NCBI GenBank assembly: GCA_946221065.1
Contig: CAMIIO010000004.1
Span: forward strand, 62,001 to 126,000
DNA length: 64,000 bases
DNA from: an uncultured Rothia sp.
GTDB taxonomy: Bacteria > Actinomycetota > Actinomycetes > Actinomycetales > Micrococcaceae
Reading direction: 5' to 3'
Below the pieces are notes generated by a model that was not told where the DNA came from, made no database searches, and saw only the letters and a list, made by a program, of their open reading frames with translations. Numbering within the stretch: position 1 is the first letter of the stretch; each line of letters opens with the position of its first letter. Positions 26,457 to 35,200 of this stretch are shown in pieces. Made by a program: the position numbers and the translations under genes.

Positions 26457-27392
26457 TTAACGTGTTGAGCTGATTGTCTCTCGTGGTTTAGCGGCTAACT
26501 GTGCAGATTCGCGCCGCCCCGAAGCACTATACCGACGCTGAAAAATTCCAATGCCCTTGCATATCAGATAAATCATAAACGAGATAGTGGTGACGTAGGG
26601 GCTAATCGGTAGCGCCCCAGCCAGCGCAAGCATAATTCCGCCCACGATAGATAGCTCGGCAAAGAGCACCGAAAGCACTAAGGACTTAACCGGTGACGCC
26701 GTAACTTCCAGTGCAGCGGCGGCAGGGGTAATCAGCAGGGCAAGTACAAGTAGCGAGCCTACTACCTGCACGGATAAAGCCACCGCAACACCCAAAATCA
26801 GCATGAAGAGCAGAGAGAGAAAACGCAGGGGCACGCCCTTTGCCCGAGCGATTTCCGGGTCCATCGAAGCAAAGCTGAGCGGACGCCACACGATCATCAA
26901 TAAACCAATGATGACGACCACCCCCACACACATCTCCGTGAGCTGGGCGTCATCCACCGAAACAATCTGCCCGGTAAGTAGTGAAAATTTATTGCCCGCG
27001 CGTCCTTCATACAGTGAGAGAAAGAGTATACCGAGCCCCAGCCCGAAGGGCATGAGCGCACCAATAACCGAGTTGGAATCGCCAGCTTTAGAACCGAGCA
27101 AGCCAATCAACAGCGCAGCGGCAATCGATCCCACCAGCGATCCCGTTACGACGTCGTAGCCTAGCAGCAAAAAGAGGGCAGCACCGGAGAAAGACATTTC
27201 AGCAATACCGTGAACCGCAAAGGCATACTGACGCATCATCACAAAAATCCCTACGAACCCGCCAATGAGCCCTAATACAGCCCCGGCAAGAATTGATTGG
27301 CTAAGTAGAGACACCAATTCGCCGTAGCGGTCGAAAACGAAAATTTGGGACCAGATTTTTAAGCTCTGATCCGCTACAAGAAGATATTGCAT
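26457..27392 (-). CDS. znuB: Zinc ABC transporter permease
   Basis: A 311-residue ABC-3-family permease with about eight or nine hydrophobic helices, the membrane channel of a zinc/manganese importer. Family features include the N-terminal SILAGAVLGLIGGFVGIFVM and MRQYAFAVHGIAEMSFSGAA, then VGSLLVLALLITPAAAA in the middle. It overlaps the ATPase gene by one base (TAATG) and is the last gene of the znuA-znuC-znuB unit, ending 5 bases from the convergent zur gene. A short charged C-terminal tail (GRRESAQLAAKPRETISS) is cytoplasmic. Confidence 0.92.
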   Translation of the reverse strand: MQYLLVADQSLKIWSQIFVFDRYGELVSLLSQSILAGAVLGLIGGFVGIFVMMRQYAFAVHGIAEMSFSGAALFLLLGYDVVTGSLVGSIAAALLIGLLGSKAGDSNSVIGALMPFGLGLGILFLSLYEGRAGNKFSLLTGQIVSVDDAQLTEMCVGVVVIIGLLMIVWRPLSFASMDPEIARAKGVPLRFLSLLFMLILGVAVALSVQVVGSLLVLALLITPAAAALEVTASPVKSLVLSVLFAELSIVGGIMLALAGALPISPYVTTISFMIYLICKGIGIFQRRYSASGRRESAQLAAKPRETISSTR

Positions 27393-28234
27393 TAGTATCC
27401 TTTATCCGCACAGTGTACGGGATCAATATCGCTACCAATTACTTCGCCGGTTTCGCCGCCCACCACGATATAGCGGCCATTTGAACGGAGCACAGATACC
27501 GGGCTCTGATAGAGATCACTGAGCACCTGAGAATTCATGACTTCTTCCACGGTTCCCACGGTAAAGCGTCCATTGGCAAGGTACAGCACGCGATCAACGT
27601 GATCTATGATGGGATTAATTTCGTGGGTTACAAAAATTACTGCCGCCTGGCGCTCCCTGTTATACCGGTGGATGAGGTCCGCTACTGCGTATTGATGGTT
27701 CAGATCTAGTGAAAGCATCGCTTCATCTGCCAACAAGAGTTTGGGTTCTGTAGCCAGTGCCTGCGCAATGCGTAACCGCTGCTGCTCACCGCCAGAGAGT
27801 AAACCTACCGGCACGTTGGCGTAGTCTGCCGCCCCTACCGCTTCTAGTAGTTCATTCACGCGAGCGCGCACCGAACGGCGGTTAATCCGTATACCCCATT
27901 TGTGGCCGTCGATACCTAGCGCCACCATGTCTCTGGCGCGCATAGGTGTGGTTGCCGGTAATGAGCGTTGCTGTGGGATATACCCAATCTGTGGATTACC
28001 TAGTTTGGCAGGCCCGCCTAACACAGAAAGGGTGCCTTTGTTGAGGTGAGTCATTCCCAGGGCTACTTTGAGAAAAGTGGATTTCCCGGATCCATTAGGG
28101 CCGAGCACAGCAAAATATTCACCCTGTTGAATGTCTAAAGTAAGGTCTTTCCAGAGCGTTCGCGTGCCAAAGGAAAGTTCACCCTGTTGAACAGAGATTG
28201 CGGGGGTTTTCTGCGGAGTTGTGGGGCTATTCAT
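27392..28234 (-). CDS. znuC: Zinc ABC transporter ATP-binding protein
   Basis: A 280-residue ABC ATPase that powers metal import. Walker A is LGPNGSGKSTFLKV, the signature motif is GLLSGGEQQRL, Walker B is LLLADEAML, and the switch histidine is in IFVTHEINPI. The sequence groups with the ZnuC/MntB/SitB type. Note that Walker B reads ADEAM, slightly off the more usual DEPT. It overlaps znuA by 8 bases upstream and znuB by 1 base downstream, so the three genes are translationally coupled. Confidence 0.92.
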   Translation of the reverse strand: MNSPTTPQKTPAISVQQGELSFGTRTLWKDLTLDIQQGEYFAVLGPNGSGKSTFLKVALGMTHLNKGTLSVLGGPAKLGNPQIGYIPQQRSLPATTPMRARDMVALGIDGHKWGIRINRRSVRARVNELLEAVGAADYANVPVGLLSGGEQQRLRIAQALATEPKLLLADEAMLSLDLNHQYAVADLIHRYNRERQAAVIFVTHEINPIIDHVDRVLYLANGRFTVGTVEEVMNSQVLSDLYQSPVSVLRSNGRYIVVGGETGEVIGSDIDPVHCADKGY

Positions 28235-29186
28235 GAGCGGTAGTTAGTACCTCGCGTAAGTTGTTGACGTTGTTTTCCATCCACTGTGTATAGGTTTGAT
28301 TCTCCGGGATGGTTTCGGTGAAGGAGACGGTGGGAACCTTGTTGCTTTGGGCGGTAGAGAGAATCTGTTTGGTCTGCGCGGTGGCAGTTTGTTCGTTGAA
28401 GGCGACGACGTCGATACTATGGTTTTGAAGGGATTCCCGCACGTTTTGTAGGGTGAGCGGGGGGATATCTGAATCTTCTTCAACCGCGGAGGTTAGATCT
28501 TCCGGGGTCACATTTTTCAGCCCTGCCGTCTCTAGCAGATAACCGGGTACAGGTTCGGTTGCCAGGTATTTCTTCCCTTCGGCTTTAATGGCATTTGCCG
28601 AGGTGGTGAGTTTATCCATGTCTTCGCTAAACTTCTTGGCACCTTCTTGGTACTGCTGGGCATGTTCGGGGGCGGTTTCGCTCAATTGGTTGGCGATTTC
28701 ATCAGCGACTTTGCTCATTCCGGTAAAGCTATACCAGATGTGTTCGTTGAGTTCACCGTGGTCATGATGATGGTCGTGGTGCTCGGAGCTGTGTCCTTCG
28801 GTGAGTTCTTTGAGTTCTTCGTCGTCAAAAAGCTCGGAGGTTTGTGCGGCATTGATAATTTTTTGGTCAGAGTTATCTGTGCCGGCCAAGTTTTCTAAGA
28901 AGTGGTCGTATCCCCCGCCGTTGATTACTACAATATTAGCGTCTTTGACGGTAAGGCGGTCAACGGCAGTTGCTTCGTAGGAGTGAGGGTCTTGGCTCGT
29001 GGAATTGACCAGTGCTTTGACTTCTACGGTATCTCCGGCGATTTCTTGAACGATTTCAGCGTAGACGTTAGTGGAGGTAACTACCTGAATTTTACTCTCG
29101 GAAGCTTTATCATTACCTTCCGAACACCCTGTCAATACGGTGAGAGAAGTAGCAACTACACCGAGTATGCCGAGGAACTTACGCAT
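28227..29186 (-). CDS. znuA: Zinc-binding lipoprotein of the ABC importer
   Basis: A 319-residue cluster A-I solute-binding protein. It has a lipoprotein signal peptide with lipobox TVLTGC, so it should be anchored to the outer face of the membrane. The fold is ZnuA/AdcA-like: NVYAEIVQEIAGDTVEV, then SQDPHSYEATAVDR, and NEHIWYSFTGM with zinc-ligand histidines, and a His/Asp-rich loop (HSSEHHDHHHDHGELNEH) typical of zinc rather than manganese binders. ATG at 29186 is chosen because AGAAGGTG is four bases upstream and the signal peptide begins there; the open frame extends to 29216. Confidence 0.92.
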   Translation of the reverse strand: MRKFLGILGVVATSLTVLTGCSEGNDKASESKIQVVTSTNVYAEIVQEIAGDTVEVKALVNSTSQDPHSYEATAVDRLTVKDANIVVINGGGYDHFLENLAGTDNSDQKIINAAQTSELFDDEELKELTEGHSSEHHDHHHDHGELNEHIWYSFTGMSKVADEIANQLSETAPEHAQQYQEGAKKFSEDMDKLTTSANAIKAEGKKYLATEPVPGYLLETAGLKNVTPEDLTSAVEEDSDIPPLTLQNVRESLQNHSIDVVAFNEQTATAQTKQILSTAQSNKVPTVSFTETIPENQTYTQWMENNVNNLREVLTTAHE

Positions 29187-29221
29187 AAAACACCTTCTTC
29201 TAAGGCTCACTAACAACTAAT

Positions 29222-29236
29222 TGAAAACGATTCTCA
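29222..29236. promoter_or_regulatory. Zur-box-like palindrome upstream of znuA
   Basis: TGAAAACGATTCTCA is a 7-1-7 imperfect inverted repeat lying 36 bases upstream of the znuA start. It resembles the actinobacterial Zur consensus TGAAAATGATTTTCA, and a Zur-like gene is next to this operon. The likely effect is repression of znuACB when zinc is sufficient. Confidence 0.75.
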
Positions 29237-29291
29237 TTTAGCATACGCTTGAATCGAATCTCACGCAAAGTTTTATCTCATCCCTCCACAC

Positions 29292-29330
29292 AAAAGACTC
29301 GCCCCGGCAAACCACCGAAGCGAGTCTTTT
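29292..29330. terminator. Bidirectional intrinsic terminator
   Basis: AAAAGACTCGC pairs with GCGAGTCTTTT around a 17-base loop, with A and T runs on both flanks, so it works on either strand. On the minus strand it ends the CNNM-protein operon 19 bases after the stop, before the znu promoter. Confidence 0.85.
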
Positions 29331-29348
29331 CATAGCTGACCGTGCCGG

Positions 29349-30431
29349 TTACGGCGTTGCACGCACCGAAGCCGCCTCACGGCGTCGTACATGCTCCTGA
29401 GTGGTGTCTTTAATTTCACCCACCAGCTCTTCCAAAATATCTTCCAAAAACAATACGCCTACCGACTCACCAGACTCAGAAACCACATGCGAAACGTGAG
29501 CACGGTTGCGCTGCATAATCGCCAGCGCATCATCAATATCCACGGTAGGTTTAAGAATAGACATCTGCCGAATCTTACCCCACGGAATAGAATCTTCTAA
29601 TCGCTCCTGCGGAATTGTTAGAACGTCTTTCACATGCACATAGCCCATGTACGTACCGTCATGAGAATCCTCGATCACATAGCGCGAATACCCCGTGTGA
29701 GAAACCAACGATTCAAGATCCATAGGAGAGCACGGAAACTTTAGAGTAACCAACTTCTCACGCGGAACCATGATTTCTTCCACATGCTTCTCCGAAAATT
29801 CAAGCGCACCCGAAAGCACACCCGAACCGTCCTCCACCGTTCCCTCGGCGGTAGACTCCGCCACAATATTTTGCAACTCATCCAGAGTAAAAGTAGAAGA
29901 AACTTCCGATTTTGGTTCAACCTTCATCAGACGCAATGTATGATCCGCTAACCAGTTCAAAAAACCCACAATGGGGCGGAAAACCCGAGAAAACATCACC
30001 AGCGGAGGCGCGATATACAGCGCGATGCCCTCCGCAGCCAGCGAAACCGCAGCGTTCTTGGGAACCATCTCACCAAAAATCACGTGTAAATAGGTAACCA
30101 ACAACAAGGCCACCAAAAAACCTGCCAGATCAGCAACAGCCAGAGGAACACCAAAATGTTCCAGAGGTCCAGCCACCAGGTGATGCAGTGCAGGTTCCGA
30201 AACATTCAAAATCAGCAAAGAACATACCGTAATACCTAGCTGACATGTAGCCAACATCAACGAGACATGTTCCAGAGCATACACAACGGTTTTCGCCCTG
30301 GAATTACCGGCCTCCGCCAAAGGCTCAGTCTGAGATCGACGGGTAGACATAATGGCAAATTCGCCGGCCACAAAAAAGGCATTTCCCATCAGCAAAATGA
30401 CGAGCAAAGCAATAGCGATCCAATCGTTCAC
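29349..30431 (-). CDS. CNNM/CorC-type membrane protein (DUF21 and CBS domains)
   Basis: A 360-residue protein with an N-terminal DUF21/CNNM domain of about four transmembrane segments (VILLMGNAFFVAGEFAIMST, then AVSLAAEGIALY region) and a C-terminal CBS-pair (MVPREKLVTLKFPCS, DDALAIMQRNRAHVSHVV). Members are linked to Mg2+/Co2+ transport or efflux, with the CBS pair binding ATP-Mg. This protein lacks the final CorC_HlyC domain present in its larger neighbour. It starts with GTG at 30431, 2 bases after the neighbour ends, so the two paralogues are an operon and may work as a pair. Confidence 0.88.
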   Translation of the reverse strand: MNDWIAIALLVILLMGNAFFVAGEFAIMSTRRSQTEPLAEAGNSRAKTVVYALEHVSLMLATCQLGITVCSLLILNVSEPALHHLVAGPLEHFGVPLAVADLAGFLVALLLVTYLHVIFGEMVPKNAAVSLAAEGIALYIAPPLVMFSRVFRPIVGFLNWLADHTLRLMKVEPKSEVSSTFTLDELQNIVAESTAEGTVEDGSGVLSGALEFSEKHVEEIMVPREKLVTLKFPCSPMDLESLVSHTGYSRYVIEDSHDGTYMGYVHVKDVLTIPQERLEDSIPWGKIRQMSILKPTVDIDDALAIMQRNRAHVSHVVSESGESVGVLFLEDILEELVGEIKDTTQEHVRRREAASVRATP

Positions 30432-30432
30432 G

Positions 30433-31791
30433 CTACTTCACCTTCCCTTCGAGCCCGCTGGACGAATCATCTGCAACAGTTGAGGTCAACGAGTTCTGTG
30501 CCACATAGCGAATGCGATCAACTCGCCAATGCTCCATCGACTCCACTCGCAGTAGTCCTCCTGCCACCGGGACGACGTCGCCAACCTCCGGCACTCGGCT
30601 CAGACGATCCATCATGAATCCACCCATAGTTTCATAAGCAGGGTCATCTTCAATCTCAAGGACATCGATGTACTCATTGACTTCATCCGGGCGTAACAAC
30701 CCAGAAAAAATCCAATCTCCCGACCCTAGGCGCAGCGGACGTTCCTCAACACCCGCCAGCTCATGTTCATCGGAAACCTCCCCCACAATTTCCTCTACCA
30801 GATCTTCCAGAGTGGTCATACCGGCCGTTCCACCGTATTCATCCACCACAATAGCCAACTGAAGGGCACCTCCTCGTAGCTGAAGAAGCAAGGAGTCAAG
30901 GTGAACCGTCTCCGGAACTTTAATGACCTCTTCCATCAAGGTGCCAGCTTCCAACATTTTTCGCCGCTCTGGCGGGACGCTAATTGCTTTTTTAATATGC
31001 ACCGCGCCCACCACATTATCCTGGTCCTCGCGATATAGCGGGAAACGTGAATAGCCGGTAGTGCGGGCAGCATCAATAATCTCAGCAACCGAAGCAGTAT
31101 CTTCTAGCATGGTTACTTTACGGCGCGGCGTCATAACGTCTGCCGCTGTGAGTTCAGCGAAAGAGAGCGTCTTATCCACAAAACGTGCGGTATCAGAATC
31201 TAGTGTTCCTTGCTCTGCGGAACGACGCACCATGGAAGAGAGTTCTTCCGGCGAACGAGCACCAGAAAGTTCCTCTTTAGCTTCCATACCAAAAATCTGC
31301 AAAATACGGTTAGCTGAGTTATTCATTAACCGAACGACAGGCCCCATCACTCGAGTAAAAATCAGTTGAGCAGGGGCGAGGGCTCGAGCCACACGATAAG
31401 GTTCTGCGATTGCAAGGTTTTTAGGAATGAGCTCCCCTAGCACCATAGATAGCAAAGTTGCCACGCCCATTGAAAAAACCAGAGTGAGCACCCGTGCGAA
31501 TTCCTCAGAGAGTCCCCACTGGGCAACGGTTTCTATCACCAAGTCCTGAATAGCATAATCCAACGTATAACCGGTCAAGAGCGTGGTGATGGTAATGCCC
31601 ACCTGACAGCTAGAAAGCTGAGTAGAGAGAGACTTGAGGCATTGCAGCACCTTATGCCCTCGTTGATCTCCTCCATTAATTTCCTGCTGCACAGAAGACT
31701 GATCCAACGCCACCATAGAAAATTCCACGGCCACAAAGAATCCCGTCCCTAAAATTAGCAGGATTCCAGCAATAAGAAGTATCCACTCCAT
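30433..31791 (-). CDS. CNNM/CorC-type membrane protein (DUF21, CBS pair and CorC domain)
   Basis: A 452-residue hemolysin-III-unrelated CNNM-family protein, often mislabelled hemolysin. The transmembrane DUF21 domain covers about residues 1-190 (GFFVAVEFSMVALDQS), the CBS pair about 205-330 (MTPRRKVTMLEDTAS; LQLAIVVDEYGGTAG), and the CorC_HlyC domain the C-terminal ~85 residues (GVEERPLRLGSGDWIF through VDRIRYV). Similar proteins handle divalent cations, chiefly magnesium. It is the first gene of a two-gene operon with its shorter paralogue and diverges from kgd. Confidence 0.9.
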   Translation of the reverse strand: MEWILLIAGILLILGTGFFVAVEFSMVALDQSSVQQEINGGDQRGHKVLQCLKSLSTQLSSCQVGITITTLLTGYTLDYAIQDLVIETVAQWGLSEEFARVLTLVFSMGVATLLSMVLGELIPKNLAIAEPYRVARALAPAQLIFTRVMGPVVRLMNNSANRILQIFGMEAKEELSGARSPEELSSMVRRSAEQGTLDSDTARFVDKTLSFAELTAADVMTPRRKVTMLEDTASVAEIIDAARTTGYSRFPLYREDQDNVVGAVHIKKAISVPPERRKMLEAGTLMEEVIKVPETVHLDSLLLQLRGGALQLAIVVDEYGGTAGMTTLEDLVEEIVGEVSDEHELAGVEERPLRLGSGDWIFSGLLRPDEVNEYIDVLEIEDDPAYETMGGFMMDRLSRVPEVGDVVPVAGGLLRVESMEHWRVDRIRYVAQNSLTSTVADDSSSGLEGKVK

Positions 31792-32146
31792 TACAGCGTT
31801 TCCCCTCCCGACACAACAGCAATAGGAGAGAAGGCACAGAAAATCTCTAGAGACTCAGGACGCCGCAATAAGGCAGGGGATAAGTCAAAAGAAGGTGAGT
31901 AGGAAAAAGATTGTCTATTCTGAGGGCAACTAAAAGGGTCATCCATGAGAAGAAATACTACCAGCGCTTACATCGAAGCTTTTGTTTCTCCCCCTCCCCC
32001 GCCACATTGCTTCTCTCAGAGTGAAAGGATTGTAAATACCCCGACAACTCGCAGGTTTAGGAGGGGTATCGTGCAGAACTTTTAGGCTATCTTGCGTTAC
32101 GAAGCCCACAAGGTAGAAAGTTAGAGTAAAAAATTACTAAACTAAA

Positions 32147-32192
32147 GCTAGCCACACAGAACGTGCGCTGGAGCACGTCCGGGTATGGCTAG
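32147..32192 (+). promoter_or_regulatory. Nested inverted repeat in kgd leader
   Basis: Outer arms CTAGCCA (32148-32154) and TGGCTAG (32186-32192) enclose inner arms ACGTGC (32161-32166) and GCACGT (32173-32178). In RNA this would form a two-helix stem with internal loops. It lies about 90 bases before the kgd start. Function unknown; it could be an operator or a structured leader. Confidence 0.5.
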
Positions 32193-32227
32193 GGATACTC
32201 TAGGGATGTCCACCTCACAATTTTAGA

Positions 32228-32265
32228 CTCTCGCGCTCTTCCGGACACCACGGAAAACACGAGAG
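32228..32265 (+). promoter_or_regulatory. Hairpin just before kgd start, covering a purine-rich site
   Basis: CTCTCG (32228-32233) pairs with CGAGAG (32260-32265) and, inside it, TTCCG (32239-32243) pairs with CGGAA (32251-32255). The 3' arm includes the purine-rich GAGAG that would be the ribosome-binding site for the ATG at 32277. The structure could limit translation from that start. Confidence 0.5.
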
Positions 32266-32276
32266 ATGAACTCACC

Positions 32277-35200
32277 ATGTACGGAAGAGGCGTAGTAACT
32301 GTGCCGAATAGTCCAGAGCACCATGTACCCCAAGAATTTGCTGGCAACGAATGGCTCGTGGAAGAGCTTTACGAGCAATTTCAGCAAGATAAAAACTCTG
32401 TAGAGAAAAAATGGTGGCCCATTTTTGAACAGATGCAGGGTAATAATACTGCCCCTGCCTCTTCCAACTCTTCTACTGACCAAGCTGAAGCTACCGTCAA
32501 AAAAGCACCAACTGACGTCGCCCTAGCTTCTTCTCGCTCCAAGACCGAGCCAAAGCAACCCCAGGGTAGGGATTCAAAGACGAGTAAGACACCCGCACTC
32601 ACTACACAAGCTGCAGATGAAACATCTGCCTCTTCACCATCCACTTCTCAGAAGAAAGCAGTGAAAACTACCATGACAGCCAGCGCCGAGAGTGATGCCC
32701 CCAAGGAACCTGCACAGGACAAAGAAGTTCCTCTGCGCGGTCCCGCCAAAGCCGTGGCAACCACTATGGAAGAATCCCTTTCGGTGCCCACCGCCACCAC
32801 CGTGCGCGCGGTTCCTGCCAAGGTTCTCATTGATAACCGCATGGCAATTAACGACTATCTCAAGCGCACCCGCGGCGGTAAAGTGTCATTTACTCACATT
32901 ATTGGTTACGCAGTTATTCGCGCGGCCGCTGCAATTCCTTCAATGAATGTGCTTTACGGCCACAATGATAAAGGTAAGCCGGTAGCTATTCATCCCGCGC
33001 ATATCAACTTTGGCTTGGCAATTGACCTCCCCCGCCCCGATGGCTCCCGCAACCTGGTAGTTCCCAATGTTAAGGGCGCGGAAGAACTCAGCTTCTCCGA
33101 ATTCTGGAAGGCCTACGACGACATCGTCAAGCGTGGCCGCGATGGCAAGCTGGGCATCGAAGATTTCCGTGGCACCACGATCTCTCTCACCAACCCCGGC
33201 GGTATTGGCACCGTTCACTCAGTACCTCGCCTTTCCAAAGGACAGGCCTGCATTGTTGGCGTAGGTGCCCTCAACTACCCCGCAGAATTCCGTGGGGCAT
33301 CGGAAAAAACTATTGCACAACAGGGTATCTCTAAGATCATTACCCTTACCTCCACTTATGATCACCGGGTGATTCAGGGAGCTGGTTCCGGCGAATTCCT
33401 ACGCCAGATTGAGCACTACCTACTCGGTGGAGATGACTTCTACGATCAGATTTTTAAAGACCTCCGCATTCCCTTTGAGCCGGTTCGCTGGGCCGTGGAT
33501 AACCAGGTCAATCCCGAATCGGAAATCTCCAAGGTAGCCCGCATTCAGCAGCTTATCCATGCCTATCGCGTTCGCGGACACCTGATTGCTCAAACAAACC
33601 CCATTGGGTACAAGATGCTCTCACACCCCGATTTGCGCATTGAAAACTACGGTCTAACGCTGTGGGATCTTGACCGTATCTGGCCCACCGGTGGTTTTGG
33701 CGATAAAGATTTTCTTTCCCTACGCCGTATCCTTGAACTTCTCAAAGAAGCATATTGCCGCACTTTGGGCGTGGAGTATATGCACTGTGAGGACCCCGAA
33801 CAGCGCGAATGGTTCCAGAAGCAACTCGAACACGGCTACACAAAGCCCAGCCGTGAAGAACAATTCCGTGTTCTCGGCAAGCTCAACGCCGCAGAAGCTT
33901 TCGAAACTTTTTTGCAAACCAAATACCTGGGCCAGAAACGTTTCTCCCTTGAAGGCGGCGAATCCCTCATTCCGTTGCTTGATTCGGTGATTTCTGAAGC
34001 TGCCGACGCCGGCTTAGCAGGTGTGGGTATCGGCATGGCTCACCGCGGTCGTCTCAATGTACTCACCAACATTGCCGGCAAGTCTTACGCGCAGATTTTC
34101 CGCGAATTTGAAGGCGAGATGGATCCCCGTCTCACCGGCGGCTCCGGTGACGTGAAATACCACCTGGGAACCGAGGGCGAATTCACCTCAGATAACGGTA
34201 ACCAGACTCAGGTTTACCTGGCAGCCAACCCCTCACACTTGGAAGCGGCAAACACCGTTCTTGAAGGTATCGTGCGCGCCAAGCAAGACCTGCTGGAAGA
34301 AAGCGGCAACGAAATGCCGTTCCCCGTACTGCCCATTCTGGTCCACGGAGATGCCGCATTCGCAGGCCAGGGCGTGGTGATGGAGACACTCCAGATGTCC
34401 CAGCTCAAGGGATACACCACCGGCGGCACCGTACATATTGTGGTCAATAACCAGGTTGGGTTTACAACCACCCCCGCAGACGGTCGTACCGCCACCTATT
34501 CCACAGATATCGCCCGGATGATTCAGGCACCGGTTTTCCACGTGAATGCTGATGACCCGGAGGCAGTGGTTCGTGCCGGACGATTAGCTTTTGAATATCG
34601 CCAGAAATTCAATAAAGACGTCATTATCGACATGCTCTGCTACCGTCGCCGCGGTCATAACGAAGCAGATGACCCGTCGATGACCCAGCCGGATATGTAT
34701 AAACTCATTGGCGATCTGAACTCCACACGTAAGATCTACACCGAATCCTTGGTAGGACGCGGAGATATTACGCGAGATGAAGCTGACCGCGCATTGAAGG
34801 ACTACCAGGAGCGTCTGGAACAGATCTTTACCGAGACTCACGAAGCCCAAGCTTCTAAGACGCCGTTGGTTACTGCCGACGCCGCCGCCGTCTCTAACAT
34901 TGAGCGACCGGCCGCCCAGCAGAGCGAAGACTCCGTGAACGTTCCCGAGACCACCGCAATTTCCGCCGAAATCCTCAAGCACATTGGTGATGCCTTTGTA
35001 AACTACCCCGAAGGGTTTGAGCCACACAAGAAACTGAAGAAGGTTCTGGAACAGCGTCAGCAGATGGCTACTGAAGGTGGTATTAACTGGGGCTTCGGCG
35101 AACTCGCTGCGTTTGCCTCTCTGCTAGAAGAGGGCGTTGACGTGCGTATGTCTGGTCAGGATTCCCAGCGCGGCACCTTTGTGCAGCGTCATGCGGTTCT

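Larger units (their letters stand above)
31792..32276. other. Long divergent intergenic region with structured kgd leader
   Basis: 485 bases between the CNNM operon (minus) and kgd (plus). It contains a 7-bp stem ATACCCC/GGGGTAT (32036-32069), a possible weak promoter TTGCGT (32092-32097) with TAGAAA 16 bases later (32114-32119), an inverted-repeat structure at 32147-32192, and a two-helix hairpin at 32228-32265. No RNA gene family is recognised. A 46-codon open frame at 31945-32085 is noted but not called. Confidence 0.5.

Noticed and set aside
31945..32085. A 46-codon open frame (MRRNTTSAYIEAF...) in the gap before kgd, with AAAGGG upstream.
   Set aside because: Low-complexity proline run, no family resemblance, and it overlaps a stem structure; likely chance.
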